Positions 33,265-42,307 of a DNA stretch of 64,000 bases are shown piece by piece. A model generated the notes under the pieces. The model searched no databases and was not told the origin of the DNA. It worked only from the letters and a program-made list of their open reading frames with translations. This DNA is from an uncultured Planctomycetaceae bacterium (GTDB taxonomy: Bacteria > Planctomycetota > Planctomycetia > Gemmatales > Gemmataceae): assembly GCA_937888715.1 (NCBI GenBank), contig CALARU010000312.1, forward strand, positions 1 to 64,000, given 5' to 3'. Made by a program: the position numbers and the translations under genes. Position 1 is the stretch's first letter. The number at the start of each line of letters is the position of its first letter.

Positions 33265-34683
33265 TTAAGCAAAAACGGATTGTACAACACGGCCTGCAAC
33301 ATCAGTAAGGCGCTCATCTTTGCCCAAGTGCGGGTAGATAAGTTTTTCATGATCCATGCCTAGAAGATGAAGCAAAGTGGCGTGGAAATCATTGACGGAT
33401 ATTCTTGTGTCGATTGCATTGAGGCCCATTTCGTCGGTGGCACCAATAGTTTGTCCGCCTTTAACTCCGCCTCCTGCTATCCACATCGTAAAGCCATGTG
33501 GATTGTGATCACGGCCTCGGCCTCCCTGAGTATTGGGTAACCTGCCAAATTCACTTGCCCAAACAACCAGAGTAGAGTCTAGCAAACCTCTGGCTTTAAG
33601 ATCTTTGAGTAATGCAGCAATTGGCTGATCAACATGGCCACACATCTTTTCATGATTGGAATTAATGTCGTCATGTGCATCCCACTGGGTGACCAAGGGG
33701 CCGCCACCCGAGTAAAGTTGCACGAACCGAACCCCTCGCTCGACCAACCTTCTTGCGAGAAGGCAGCGGGTACCAAAGTCGGATGTTTTTTTGTCGTTCA
33801 AGCCATAGTTGTTTTTGGTTCTTTCGCTTTCTTTGGAAAGATCAACCGCTTCGGGAGCATGGCTTTGCATGCGAAAAGCGAGTTCGTAAGAAGCAATTCT
33901 AGCAGCAAGATCGGTACGCGAAGGATCAAGATCTTTTTCGTTCATCTGCTTGATGAAGTCGATGGTTGCCCTTTGGCGGCTGGGTGTTATGTCTGCAGGC
34001 GGTTTAAGGTGCAACAGAGGGTTGGCGCCGCGCCTTAGCAATGTTCCTTGATAAACAGCAGGAAGGTAGGCATTGGACCAGCAGGGTGCCCCGCCTTCGG
34101 GAGTGCCTTCGGGTTGTAGTAGAACGCAGTATGCAGGCAAATTTTCATTCGTGCTTCCTAAGCCATACGAAACCCAGGAGCCCAAACTTGGATGCCCCAT
34201 TAAGGTTCTACCCGAATGCATTTCATACATTGCGGGCGCATGAACTGTGCTGGTGCACCAGCAGGATCTTAAAAAACAAATGTCATCGACACACTGAGCG
34301 AGATTAGGCATCAGGTCTGAAACTTCGAGTCCGGATTTACCATGTTTTTGAAATTTCCGGGTCGAGCCAAGAATGGGCGTATCGCCTTTGGTGAACTGAC
34401 TAACGGGCTTGCCAAAGCTAGGGGGAAGGGGTTGACCATTAAGTCGATTCAATTCCGGCTTAGGGTCAAATAAATCGATCTGGCTAGGGCCACCCACCAT
34501 GAACATGAAAATGACTGACTTGGCTTTTGAAGGAAAATGAGAACGTCGTGGTGCAAGCGGATTAAGATTATTTGCTTCGATGGAAGCAGCAAATCCTTCT
34601 TGAGAAAGAAGCCAAGAAAGCGCAAGGGAACCACAAGGGCCCATGGGATGAGTTAGAAAATCTCTTCGATTGAAATTGTTCAT
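33265..34683 (-). CDS. DUF1501 protein with Tat-like signal (second copy)
   Basis: A 472-aa exported DUF1501 protein. The N-terminus [13 protein letters not shown] is a twin-arginine signal. Family motifs are [28 protein letters not shown] and [16 protein letters not shown]. It is longer than the 403-aa copy and clearly different in sequence, so it is not a recent duplicate. AGGA lies 8 bases before the ATG. As with the first copy, no DUF1549/DUF1553 gene is adjacent. Confidence 0.93.
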   Translation of the reverse strand: MNNFNRRDFLTHPMGPCGSLALSWLLSQEGFAASIEANNLNPLAPRRSHFPSKAKSVIFMFMVGGPSQIDLFDPKPELNRLNGQPLPPSFGKPVSQFTKGDTPILGSTRKFQKHGKSGLEVSDLMPNLAQCVDDICFLRSCWCTSTVHAPAMYEMHSGRTLMGHPSLGSWVSYGLGSTNENLPAYCVLLQPEGTPEGGAPCWSNAYLPAVYQGTLLRRGANPLLHLKPPADITPSRQRATIDFIKQMNEKDLDPSRTDLAARIASYELAFRMQSHAPEAVDLSKESERTKNNYGLNDKKTSDFGTRCLLARRLVERGVRFVQLYSGGGPLVTQWDAHDDINSNHEKMCGHVDQPIAALLKDLKARGLLDSTLVVWASEFGRLPNTQGGRGRDHNPHGFTMWIAGGGVKGGQTIGATDEMGLNAIDTRISVNDFHATLLHLLGMDHEKLIYPHLGKDERLTDVAGRVVQSVFA

Positions 34684-34729
34684 TGCATAATCCTACCACA
34701 TAAGTAGAGGAAAAGCACGAATCGAAGCT

Positions 34730-35611
34730 TTAGGATTTCTTCCTTTTCAGGGCTTCTTGCAAGGTAATGCCGAGATCCGCAGGGCTTTCTGCAACTAGAA
34801 TTCCAGCTTTTCGCAAGGCTACCATTTTATCTTGTGCAGAACCCATGCCCCCGCTGATGATTGCGCCCGCATGCCCCATGCGTTTTCCGGGCGGTGCTGT
34901 TTGGCCCGCAATAAAGGCTGCGACTGGCTTGGTAACATACTTTTGAATGTAAGCAGCAGCTTCTTCTTCAGCAGTGCCACCGATTTCACCCATCATTAGA
35001 ATTGCTTCGGTGCCAGCATCATCCTGAAACATTTTGAGTACATCAATTTGATTGGTACCTATGATTGGGTCACCCCCAATGCCCACGCAAGTCGATTGAC
35101 CGAGCCCTAAATTAGTAAGCTGCCAAACAGCTTCATAGGTGAGGGTTCCACTGCGCGAGATGACGCCAATGGTTCCTGGCTTGTGAATGTAACCTGGCAT
35201 GATACCAATTTTGCATTGCCCAGGAGTAATAAGACCGGGGCAGTTGGGCCCGATAAGGCGAATATTAGGCTTGGTTGCAAGAAATCGTTTCGCCCTCGAC
35301 ATGTCCAAAACTGGAATGCCTTCGGTAATCGCAACAATAACTGGAATGCCTGCATCTGCTGCTTCCATGATAGCATCAGCAGCGCCTGAAGGCGGAACGA
35401 ATATCATGGTGGCATTGGCGCCAGTTTTAGCAACGGCTTCTGCAACCGTATTGAAAATAGGAAAACCTTCTTTGGTTGTGCCACCTTTTCCGGGAACCAC
35501 ACCACCCACTACCTGGGTTCCATATTCTCTGCATTGGATTGCATGAAATGTTCCGGCTTTACCCAAACCTTGGCACAGTACCTTGGTGTTTTTATCAATA
35601 AGAATGCTCAT
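34730..35611 (-). CDS. sucD: Succinyl-CoA ligase, alpha subunit
   Basis: Interconverts succinyl-CoA and succinate with ADP/GDP phosphorylation in the TCA cycle. The 293 aa contain the CoA-binding Rossmann N-terminus ([14 protein letters not shown]), [16 protein letters not shown] and the phospho-His loop [13 protein letters not shown]. Its beta-subunit gene lies 40 bases upstream, in the usual sucC-sucD order. Confidence 0.96.
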   Translation of the reverse strand: MSILIDKNTKVLCQGLGKAGTFHAIQCREYGTQVVGGVVPGKGGTTKEGFPIFNTVAEAVAKTGANATMIFVPPSGAADAIMEAADAGIPVIVAITEGIPVLDMSRAKRFLATKPNIRLIGPNCPGLITPGQCKIGIMPGYIHKPGTIGVISRSGTLTYEAVWQLTNLGLGQSTCVGIGGDPIIGTNQIDVLKMFQDDAGTEAILMMGEIGGTAEEEAAAYIQKYVTKPVAAFIAGQTAPPGKRMGHAGAIISGGMGSAQDKMVALRKAGILVAESPADLGITLQEALKRKKS

Positions 35612-35651
35612 GAAAACAACTCCGCAGATTCTTTTGAACTTGGTTTATGAT

Positions 35652-36839
35652 TTATTTGGCAGCAGCTACAACTTTTTTAGCAGCATCGGTTAATCCCTCA
35701 GCAGCAATGATCTTAAGTCCGCTTTCCTGCAGGATTTTCTTGCCTTCAGCTACATTTGTACCTTCCAACCTTACCACTAATGGAACATGGAAACCGACTT
35801 CCTTGTAGGCAGCAAGAATTGCATTCGCAATGGTATCACACTTCATGATGCCACCAAAAATATTGACCAGTACCGCTTTTACATTAGGATCGGAAAGCAA
35901 AATTCGAAAAGCTTCGGTTACCTGATCCTTATTGGCACCACCCCCAACATCCAAGAAGTTGGCCGGTTCGCCACCATGATATTTAATGATATCCATGGTG
36001 CTCATTGCAAGGCCAGCACCATTAACTAGGCATCCTATGTTGCCGCTCATTTGCACAAAACTCAAACCGGATTTCGCGGCCCGTACTTCAGAAGGGTTTT
36101 CTTCGGAAAGATCGCGTAAGTGCTCAATGTGAGGATGTCGGAAAAGTGCGTTATCATCAAAAGTAATTTTGGCATCCAAGGCCAAAACCTCACCCGTAGG
36201 AGTAACCACTAAAGGATTAATTTCAGCAAGGCTGGCATCTTGCGCAAGGAAAACCTTGGATAATGCCATCATGATGGCTTCTGCTTGTGGAACCTGTTCG
36301 GGTGTAAAGCCAAGAGCAAAAGCTAGTTTGCGAGCTTGGTAGGGAAGAAGTCCGGTTTCAGGAGAAACAGCCATCTTCAAAAGTTTTTCAGGGTTCTTAT
36401 GTGCAACTTCTTCGATATCAACGCCACCATCAGCGCAAGCCATCATGATGGGCATGCCTTCGGAGCGATCTAAAACCATGCCAAGATAGATTTCACGGGA
36501 GATATCAGCTGCGCTTTGAACCAAAATCTTGGAAACCTTTTGTCCTTCTGGCCCAGTTTGCAGGGTAACCAGAGGAAACTTAAACATCACTTCAGCAATG
36601 GGAATAATGTCTTCGCGTTTGGTAATGAATTTAACCCCGCCGAAATCTTTGCCGCTATCTTTAAAGCGACCTTTGCCTCGGCCACCTGCATGAACCTGTG
36701 CCTTAAGAACAACGGGGTTCCCACCCAGATGATCAAAAGCTTTGACAGCTTCCTCGGGGGAATTTGCAATAATGCCTGCAGGGATTTTGGCCCCTTCAGC
36801 AGCAAGTAAATCTTTAGCTTGATATTCGTGAATTTTCAT
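35652..36839 (-). CDS. sucC: Succinyl-CoA ligase, beta subunit
   Basis: ATP-grasp subunit of the ligase, 395 aa. [13 protein letters not shown] is the standard N-terminus, which fixes the ATG at 36839 over an earlier in-frame start. [25 protein letters not shown] and the [10 protein letters not shown] segment are the family signatures. It is first in the sucCD operon and diverges from the M20 peptidase gene. Confidence 0.96.
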   Translation of the reverse strand: MKIHEYQAKDLLAAEGAKIPAGIIANSPEEAVKAFDHLGGNPVVLKAQVHAGGRGKGRFKDSGKDFGGVKFITKREDIIPIAEVMFKFPLVTLQTGPEGQKVSKILVQSAADISREIYLGMVLDRSEGMPIMMACADGGVDIEEVAHKNPEKLLKMAVSPETGLLPYQARKLAFALGFTPEQVPQAEAIMMALSKVFLAQDASLAEINPLVVTPTGEVLALDAKITFDDNALFRHPHIEHLRDLSEENPSEVRAAKSGLSFVQMSGNIGCLVNGAGLAMSTMDIIKYHGGEPANFLDVGGGANKDQVTEAFRILLSDPNVKAVLVNIFGGIMKCDTIANAILAAYKEVGFHVPLVVRLEGTNVAEGKKILQESGLKIIAAEGLTDAAKKVVAAAK

Positions 36840-36888
36840 GGACCAACCCATCTACTCTTCAAGGAATAAGGTATGATGAATGTTTATA

Positions 36889-36912
36889 ACTTTACAGCAT
36901 ATACTGTAAAGT
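36889..36912. promoter_or_regulatory. Perfect 9-bp inverted repeat between sucC and the M20 gene
   Basis: ACTTTACAG and CTGTAAAGT are separated by 6 bases, about 50 bases before sucC and 82 before the peptidase start. The position between divergent genes fits a regulator binding site. The regulator is unknown. Confidence 0.45.
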
Positions 36913-36980
36913 ATTTATAGGATGAATATGCTGGGATACCAGCTTTTTCCATGATCATTCCTAGAGATTTCCTTTTTTAT

Positions 36981-36985
36981 GAGGA
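36981..36985 (+). promoter_or_regulatory. Shine-Dalgarno that decides the M20 start
   Basis: GAGGA lies 8 bases before the ATG at 36994. The upstream ATG at 36979 has no such site and overlaps it. Confidence 0.7.
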
Positions 36986-36993
36986 TTCTGCAA

Positions 36994-38160
36994 ATGGATG
37001 TTACCAGCCTTCTCGCGGATTTAGTTCGTTTACCAAGTATAAATCCGATGGGCAGGGTGTTGCCCGAGGAACTCATTTTTGAAAGCCGTGTAACTGCTTA
37101 CATGGAAACTTTCTTTAAAAATATGGGGGCCCGAACCGAGCGAACCAAAATCCAGCCAGGCCGAGATAATTTAGTAGCCTTCATGGATCCACCAGGTAAC
37201 CCTTCTCAAACCATCCTCTTTGAAGCGCATCAAGATACCGTTCCCATTGATGGAATGACCATCGATCCCTTTGGTGCCAAAATAGAAGCAGGCAAACTTT
37301 ATGGTAGAGGGGCGTGTGATGTTAAAGGAGGGATGGCATCCATGGCGACCGCTTTTGCCAGACTTTTTAAGCAAAAAAAAGCAGGGATGCCCCAATTGGT
37401 TATGGCATGTACCATTGATGAAGAGCATGGTTTTCAAGGAATTCAAAGTGTAGTTAATCAGCCTTGGTTAAAAGCAAAAGATCCCAAATCTATTTGGGCA
37501 ATCGTAGCAGAGCCGACCCGCCTGCATATTGTAAACGCCCATAAGGGTGCGGTTCGATGGGATTTGCAATGCAAAGGGGTATCCTGCCATAGTTCCACCC
37601 CTGAAAAAGGAAAAAATGCCATTTATAGCATGGCCAAGGTTCTGCCTTATGTTGAAGAATATGCAAAACATCTTGCGGCATTGCCCGGGCATCCGAGGCT
37701 TGGAAGTGCAACCTTAAGTTGCGGAACAATTCGCGGTGGCGCCAGCGTTAATACGGTGCCAGATTTTTGTGCGGTGCAGGTTGATCGAAGGTTGCTTCCA
37801 GGAGAAACCCCCGAGGGTGCGGTTAATCAATTCCGCGAATGGCTGGGGCAAAAATGTAAGGATATTCCATTTGAAGTAACGGAGCCATGGCTTGCAGCGC
37901 CTGCTTTGGGCGATGACTATTCCCCGAAACTGGTACAGGCTTTGGGTAAGAGTATTAAATCAAGAATTGGGACATTGGAAATCGATGCAGAACCCTATGG
38001 AACGGATGCCGCAAGTTTGTGCGAAGCATTCATTCCAGCAGTTGTTTTTGGCCCGGGAAGCATTGCCCAGGCCCATACTAAAGATGAATGGATAGAAATC
38101 GAACAACTAAAAATTGCGGAAGAGATCCTTTGTGATTTTGTTATTTCCCAGTCCGTGTAG
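36994..38160 (+). CDS. M20 family metallopeptidase / deacylase (ArgE/DapE-like)
   Basis: A 388-aa zinc hydrolase. Metal motifs are FEAHQDTVPIDG, GRGACDVKGGMASM, TIDEEHGFQG (catalytic Glu), VAEPTRL and FGPGSIAQAHTKDEWIE. The family removes acyl groups from amino acids or splits dipeptides, and the exact substrate is not visible. The start is chosen by the GAGGA site. It diverges from sucCD, with the 9-bp inverted repeat between them. Confidence 0.92.
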   Translation: MDVTSLLADLVRLPSINPMGRVLPEELIFESRVTAYMETFFKNMGARTERTKIQPGRDNLVAFMDPPGNPSQTILFEAHQDTVPIDGMTIDPFGAKIEAGKLYGRGACDVKGGMASMATAFARLFKQKKAGMPQLVMACTIDEEHGFQGIQSVVNQPWLKAKDPKSIWAIVAEPTRLHIVNAHKGAVRWDLQCKGVSCHSSTPEKGKNAIYSMAKVLPYVEEYAKHLAALPGHPRLGSATLSCGTIRGGASVNTVPDFCAVQVDRRLLPGETPEGAVNQFREWLGQKCKDIPFEVTEPWLAAPALGDDYSPKLVQALGKSIKSRIGTLEIDAEPYGTDAASLCEAFIPAVVFGPGSIAQAHTKDEWIEIEQLKIAEEILCDFVISQSV

Positions 38161-38253
38161 AATTATGTATTGTGAAAATTATCAAAGATTACAATGTTAA
38201 TGCCAATGGGTTTGAATTGTGTTATAAAGAAAGTCGTACGATTTATTTTCACC

Positions 38254-38259
38254 AAGGAG
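38254..38259 (+). promoter_or_regulatory. Strong Shine-Dalgarno before the GTG of the small basic protein
   Basis: AAGGAG lies 9 bases before the GTG at 38269. Such a strong site supports real expression of the short gene. Confidence 0.75.
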
Positions 38260-38268
38260 AAATAAGAA

Positions 38269-38457
38269 GTGAGCATTATTAGGATTGGACTCGCAGAGAC
38301 GAAGAATTTTTCACAAGGTTATGATGCGATATTTGGAAAAAAGAAAGCTACGCCTGCTGTAAAAGCTAAGGCCCCAGTTGCAAAGGCGAAAGCCAAGGCC
38401 CCCGTAGCAAAGGCGAAAGCCAAGGTAACAGTAAAGAAAAAAAGCGGTAAAAAGTAA
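38269..38457 (+). CDS. Small Lys/Ala-rich basic protein
   Basis: A 62-aa protein starting with GTG. The first 24 residues (SIIRIGLAETKNFSQGY and AIFGKK) are of normal composition. The rest is a basic tail built from AKAKAPV/AKAKA units and ends in KKKSGKK, like the C-terminal tail of histone H1 or bacterial histone-like proteins. AAGGAG before the start and a strong terminator after the stop show a real, single-gene unit. It may bind DNA, RNA or ribosomes through the tail; no enzyme motif is seen. Confidence 0.8.
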   Translation: MSIIRIGLAETKNFSQGYDAIFGKKKATPAVKAKAPVAKAKAKAPVAKAKAKVTVKKKSGKK

Positions 38458-38484
38458 AGCGACTTGCCCTTTAAGCACACTGTA

Positions 38485-38520
38485 AATAAGGCTTGCCTGA
38501 TGTTTCGGGCAAGCCTTATT
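38485..38520. terminator. Bidirectional Rho-independent terminator
   Basis: A perfect 13-bp stem (AATAAGGCTTGCC with GGCAAGCCTTATT, loop of 10). AT-rich flanks supply T-runs on both strands. It lies between the convergent small basic protein and kinase genes. Confidence 0.9.
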
Positions 38521-38523
38521 TAT

Positions 38524-41500
38524 TTATGGGGGGCTATATCCAACCCCTGTTGTTTCGTCGGTCCGAAATTGATTCAGGGGGGCTTTCCAAAATACCCCAG
38601 ACTTTGTTTCCAGAGCCGGTATGGATGTTGTTAACTTAATGCCCTGCAAGTCTGGGAAAAGTGCATTCCAACCTTCAAGGTTTAACGAAAAATTTTTGCT
38701 AATATCGATGGGAGATTTTGCCAAAAGCAATTTGTCTCCGCTCCCAAAAATATTCCTGCCTCCTTCAAACTGTACCGATTCTTTTAGCCGTTCCTGTGAT
38801 ATATTGGGGTCTTCTAACTGAACGAATTCCTTCGCCCCGATTTGAACTAGCAGGCTTTCGCTAACCTTTAACATAATTGGAGTTGAAGCAGGTTTTCCTT
38901 GTGTTATTTGGAATGGGATTCCTTCGCAAAAAGCAGATACTTTATAAATTCTTGCTTGTAATCCTGCAACTGCCACCGTACCGGTGCCCGAAGATTCTAC
39001 TTTGATGATCCCTCCTGCGATTGCAATGAAACTTTGGGTGATTTGTAATTCGCAATTTCTTGTGGTTCGATTTCTGAATATGTTGCATTCACCACGCAAC
39101 CTGCATTGATCAATCAAAATGGAATTAGCTGGTGCAGGGGGTTTACCTGGCATGGAATCCATCATCAGGTTGGTATCCACCCCTAACCCAATGATGGTAG
39201 GGAGTTGCAGTGCTTCACTTTTTTCGAAAGTAACACTGCAATTTTTCAGGTTAATGGAGCCGGCCTTCCCGAGAGTTGCCAAAGATGGTGTGCGCAACCC
39301 CGCCAATATTGGTCTGGATACAATTTCTAAATCTTCAAGCTTTAAAGAGCTTTCATTGATAAGAAACATTGCAACGATTATTCCCTCGGGTGTATCTCCA
39401 GAAACAAGAATGGGCTTGCTACCCGGAAAAGGCATGATGGTGATTTCGCCCGCAGTCTTGTCGAGCCTCAAGGGCTTTATAATAAGATTGCCATCATGCC
39501 TGATGAGAATAGTTTCGCCTCCCTTGCAAGATGCGAGCGCAGTTTCAAGAGTTTTGAAAACAAATTTTGAAGGATCATCGGTTTCAGCAGAGTCAACTAT
39601 TCTGGGCTTGCTGGAAGCTTCAGGCTTGGTGCTGGTAATGGGCGGAAGGGGTCTGGAGATATAAGAGAAGTCGAGGAATTTTTCTGCCCCGATAAGCCTG
39701 TCGGAAATATTATCAGGGCTGCGAAGTTCCAATGCTGTGTCTTTAAGCATGAAAGCCTGCCCTAGATGAAACTCTTCAAGTAATTTGAGAGGCTGATCAT
39801 TTTTCCAAGGGCTGGCTTCGAGCAACTTTGAAGTTTCATCAATGCCTAGTTTGGTATCGCGTAACTGGGTTTGAAACGAGAGGAATTCTTGGAATGAAAA
39901 CGGGGGAGAAGTCTGGATCAAAAAGCTATCTACTTTGTAATAACGATTCTCTTCACCTTTATACTTTGTTTGGTTAGGCCCCATGGTGTTTCGAATAAGA
40001 ACTGCATTATCAGAATCTGTTTGGAATAGAAGATCAGGGGATTTTGCAATTAAGGAATGGTTCATTTCAACCTGAGGATTGGATTGCGAACCTGCATAAA
40101 TCAAACTCGATTTTGAGCCTTGCATGATGGAACAATGCTGAATCACCACAGGATTGTCGGTGTCGGTTTTTCCAAGAAAATGAATGATGGAGTAATGAGG
40201 CCCGAAGACGCAATCGGTTATCCTGATGCGCGAATTTCCTTTTTTTATTATCGCATCACACCCCCCGCCATCCGGTTGCCGGTAAGAAACAGGCTCGGGC
40301 TTCCCCGTGTCATTAAGGGGCGAAACAATCTGCTCGAAACCTAAGAAGCAGCAGTCTTCGATATTAATCGTGGGCTTCGTGTTTTCGGGAGAATCAAGCA
40401 GGAGGGATGCCAGTTGCCTATTTTCGCTTTGAACCGCTTGTGCCTGGATGAATTCGCAGCGCCTTAAAACCAGTGTTTTTTTGCCCCGGAAGGTTATCCC
40501 ATGCATCTCGGTATCAGTGGATCGCGCATCGATCGTAATGTTGACATCTTGAATGATTGCATCATCTGAATCGATGGTGAGTGCAGACCATGCAACGGGG
40601 TTGGTAACAGAGCGGGCATCGTATCCCAATTTAAGGGTAGGCCTTTTAACAGAATCCTTGCCTCGGATTTTTACTTGCGCATGGTTGATGATCAAGCCAG
40701 GTTCTTGTTTGTCGTTTTCAGGAGTAAGGTCGAGATCTTTAGATAGCACGATTTCGATTTGCCTGGCGTCCTTGTTTTTTTGGAGCCATTCTCTGAGTTC
40801 TTTTAAAGTTGGTTCTTCCGATTCATATTTGGGAATCAATCCTGCTTTTGCTTCTATCGCAGGGTTGTTGATCGGTGTGTTTTCTCTGGGTTTATTATTT
40901 CCGGAATCGGGAAACAAAGGGGAATCGTTGGAAGCTGAACGCTGGTTTTTGAAGGGCCAAGTTCCCTCTGTATTTTGGGTTTTGCTTGGCAGAGAATCCA
41001 TGAATACAAGCGCAAGAATTATAAATATTCCAGCTAATGCCATGGGGTAAGTCAGGCTTTTTTGTCTTCCAGTCGGGCTGATATTGTGGTTGCCCAAGGC
41101 CCGGATCTGTGAATCGCGGGGGGCAATCCCAAGGCTTATTGCAACATTCTCCATATCTGTAAGCATTTCTTGGGGAGTCTGGTACCTGTCGATCGGTAGC
41201 TTTGCCATCATTTTGTCTAGAAGCATTGCGATGCCATCAGGCAAATCTGGAATTAACACTCTTGGATCAGTGGGTTTAACATGTTGGTGATGATAAAGTT
41301 TTCTCGCTGCAGTACCTTCTGGAACCACCGCATGGCCTGTAATCAAATGATAAAAAGTGCAGCCCAGCGAATAAATGTCGCTGCGATGATCAGCATCGCG
41401 TGGTTCTAACGCTTGCTCGGGCGAAATATAATCAAAGGTGCCTAATGTCATTCCGGATTGTGTCAACCCGCCTTCATTGGGCCCAAGCGATCTTGCTAGC

Positions 41501-42171
41501 CCCATGTCCACCAATTTTACCAAACCTGTTGGTGTTATGATAATGTTTGAAGGCTTGATATCGCGGTGAACAACATTACGGCTCGCGGCATGAATAAGCC
41601 CGCGTGCAACTTGAATCATGTAAAGCAAAGCTTCTTCGCAGGGGATGGTCTTGCGTGCAGTTAAGATTTCACGGAGGTTTTTCCCTTCGATGAATTCGAA
41701 TGCGATGAAACTTAGATTTTGATCCTCACCGCAATAAAATACCCTGGCAATGTTTTCGTGATCGAGCCTTGCAGCGCTTCTTGCCTCTTGATGAAATCGT
41801 AAAACATTCTCGTTATCTTTTGCCATATCCGGGGGCAATACTTTCACCGCCACGGTTCTGTCCAACAAGATATCCCTGGCTTTTAAGACGGTAGCCATCC
41901 CGCCTTTTCCAATGGCGCCAATCAATTCATAATGTCCGAGTTGTTTGCCTTTAAAAACATTTGGCAAAGGTGCATCTTCTGCGGTTTTTACCAGCTGGGG
42001 TGCGGTTTTGGAAACTTGGGTGGGGACTTCATCTGTTGATTCGATACCCGATGCAAATAATAAAGCAGAGGGGTCGGAAGGGTCTAAATCGATGTGGAGT
42101 TTGGGCAGTGGCCCTGGTGTTCCCAGCAACACTTCCTTTGGTAATTCTGGATTCGAAGATTCGTTATTCAT
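38524..42171 (-). CDS. Membrane Ser/Thr protein kinase with large extracytoplasmic beta-helix-like region
   Basis: A Hanks-type kinase of 1215 aa. The kinase domain spans about residues 81-345 and has IGKGGMATV, the VAVKVL lysine, VVHRDIKPSN and DMG in place of DFG. A proline-poor linker leads to one membrane helix at about 376-391 (ALAGIFIILALVF). The next 800 residues contain repeated strand-turn units (ALTIDSDDAIIQDVNI, LVLRRCEFIQA, INIEDCCFLGF, IRITDCVFG) typical of a right-handed parallel beta-helix, probably outside the cytoplasm. The ATG at 42171 is preferred to the TTG at 42198. A sensor of surface or periplasmic polymers is plausible, as in other planctomycetes, but not shown. Confidence 0.92.
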   Translation of the reverse strand: MNNESSNPELPKEVLLGTPGPLPKLHIDLDPSDPSALLFASGIESTDEVPTQVSKTAPQLVKTAEDAPLPNVFKGKQLGHYELIGAIGKGGMATVLKARDILLDRTVAVKVLPPDMAKDNENVLRFHQEARSAARLDHENIARVFYCGEDQNLSFIAFEFIEGKNLREILTARKTIPCEEALLYMIQVARGLIHAASRNVVHRDIKPSNIIITPTGLVKLVDMGLARSLGPNEGGLTQSGMTLGTFDYISPEQALEPRDADHRSDIYSLGCTFYHLITGHAVVPEGTAARKLYHHQHVKPTDPRVLIPDLPDGIAMLLDKMMAKLPIDRYQTPQEMLTDMENVAISLGIAPRDSQIRALGNHNISPTGRQKSLTYPMALAGIFIILALVFMDSLPSKTQNTEGTWPFKNQRSASNDSPLFPDSGNNKPRENTPINNPAIEAKAGLIPKYESEEPTLKELREWLQKNKDARQIEIVLSKDLDLTPENDKQEPGLIINHAQVKIRGKDSVKRPTLKLGYDARSVTNPVAWSALTIDSDDAIIQDVNITIDARSTDTEMHGITFRGKKTLVLRRCEFIQAQAVQSENRQLASLLLDSPENTKPTINIEDCCFLGFEQIVSPLNDTGKPEPVSYRQPDGGGCDAIIKKGNSRIRITDCVFGPHYSIIHFLGKTDTDNPVVIQHCSIMQGSKSSLIYAGSQSNPQVEMNHSLIAKSPDLLFQTDSDNAVLIRNTMGPNQTKYKGEENRYYKVDSFLIQTSPPFSFQEFLSFQTQLRDTKLGIDETSKLLEASPWKNDQPLKLLEEFHLGQAFMLKDTALELRSPDNISDRLIGAEKFLDFSYISRPLPPITSTKPEASSKPRIVDSAETDDPSKFVFKTLETALASCKGGETILIRHDGNLIIKPLRLDKTAGEITIMPFPGSKPILVSGDTPEGIIVAMFLINESSLKLEDLEIVSRPILAGLRTPSLATLGKAGSINLKNCSVTFEKSEALQLPTIIGLGVDTNLMMDSMPGKPPAPANSILIDQCRLRGECNIFRNRTTRNCELQITQSFIAIAGGIIKVESSGTGTVAVAGLQARIYKVSAFCEGIPFQITQGKPASTPIMLKVSESLLVQIGAKEFVQLEDPNISQERLKESVQFEGGRNIFGSGDKLLLAKSPIDISKNFSLNLEGWNALFPDLQGIKLTTSIPALETKSGVFWKAPLNQFRTDETTGVGYSPP

Positions 42172-42307
42172 CGAACAAGGTTTCCATTCCAATGCCAACT
42201 ATCAACTTTAAAGGGCGGCAAAGAATTCCTGCAATGATTATCCTTGATAAACGGGTTAAAGCAACCCGGGAATCAAGAAAGTGGAAACACTTGGGTAAAG
42301 AGCCAGC

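Noticed and set aside
36930-36950. Intrinsic terminator GCTGG/CCAGC with five T upstream of the M20 gene
   Set aside because: The stem is only 5 bp, so it is mentioned as a possible attenuator but not listed as a terminator.
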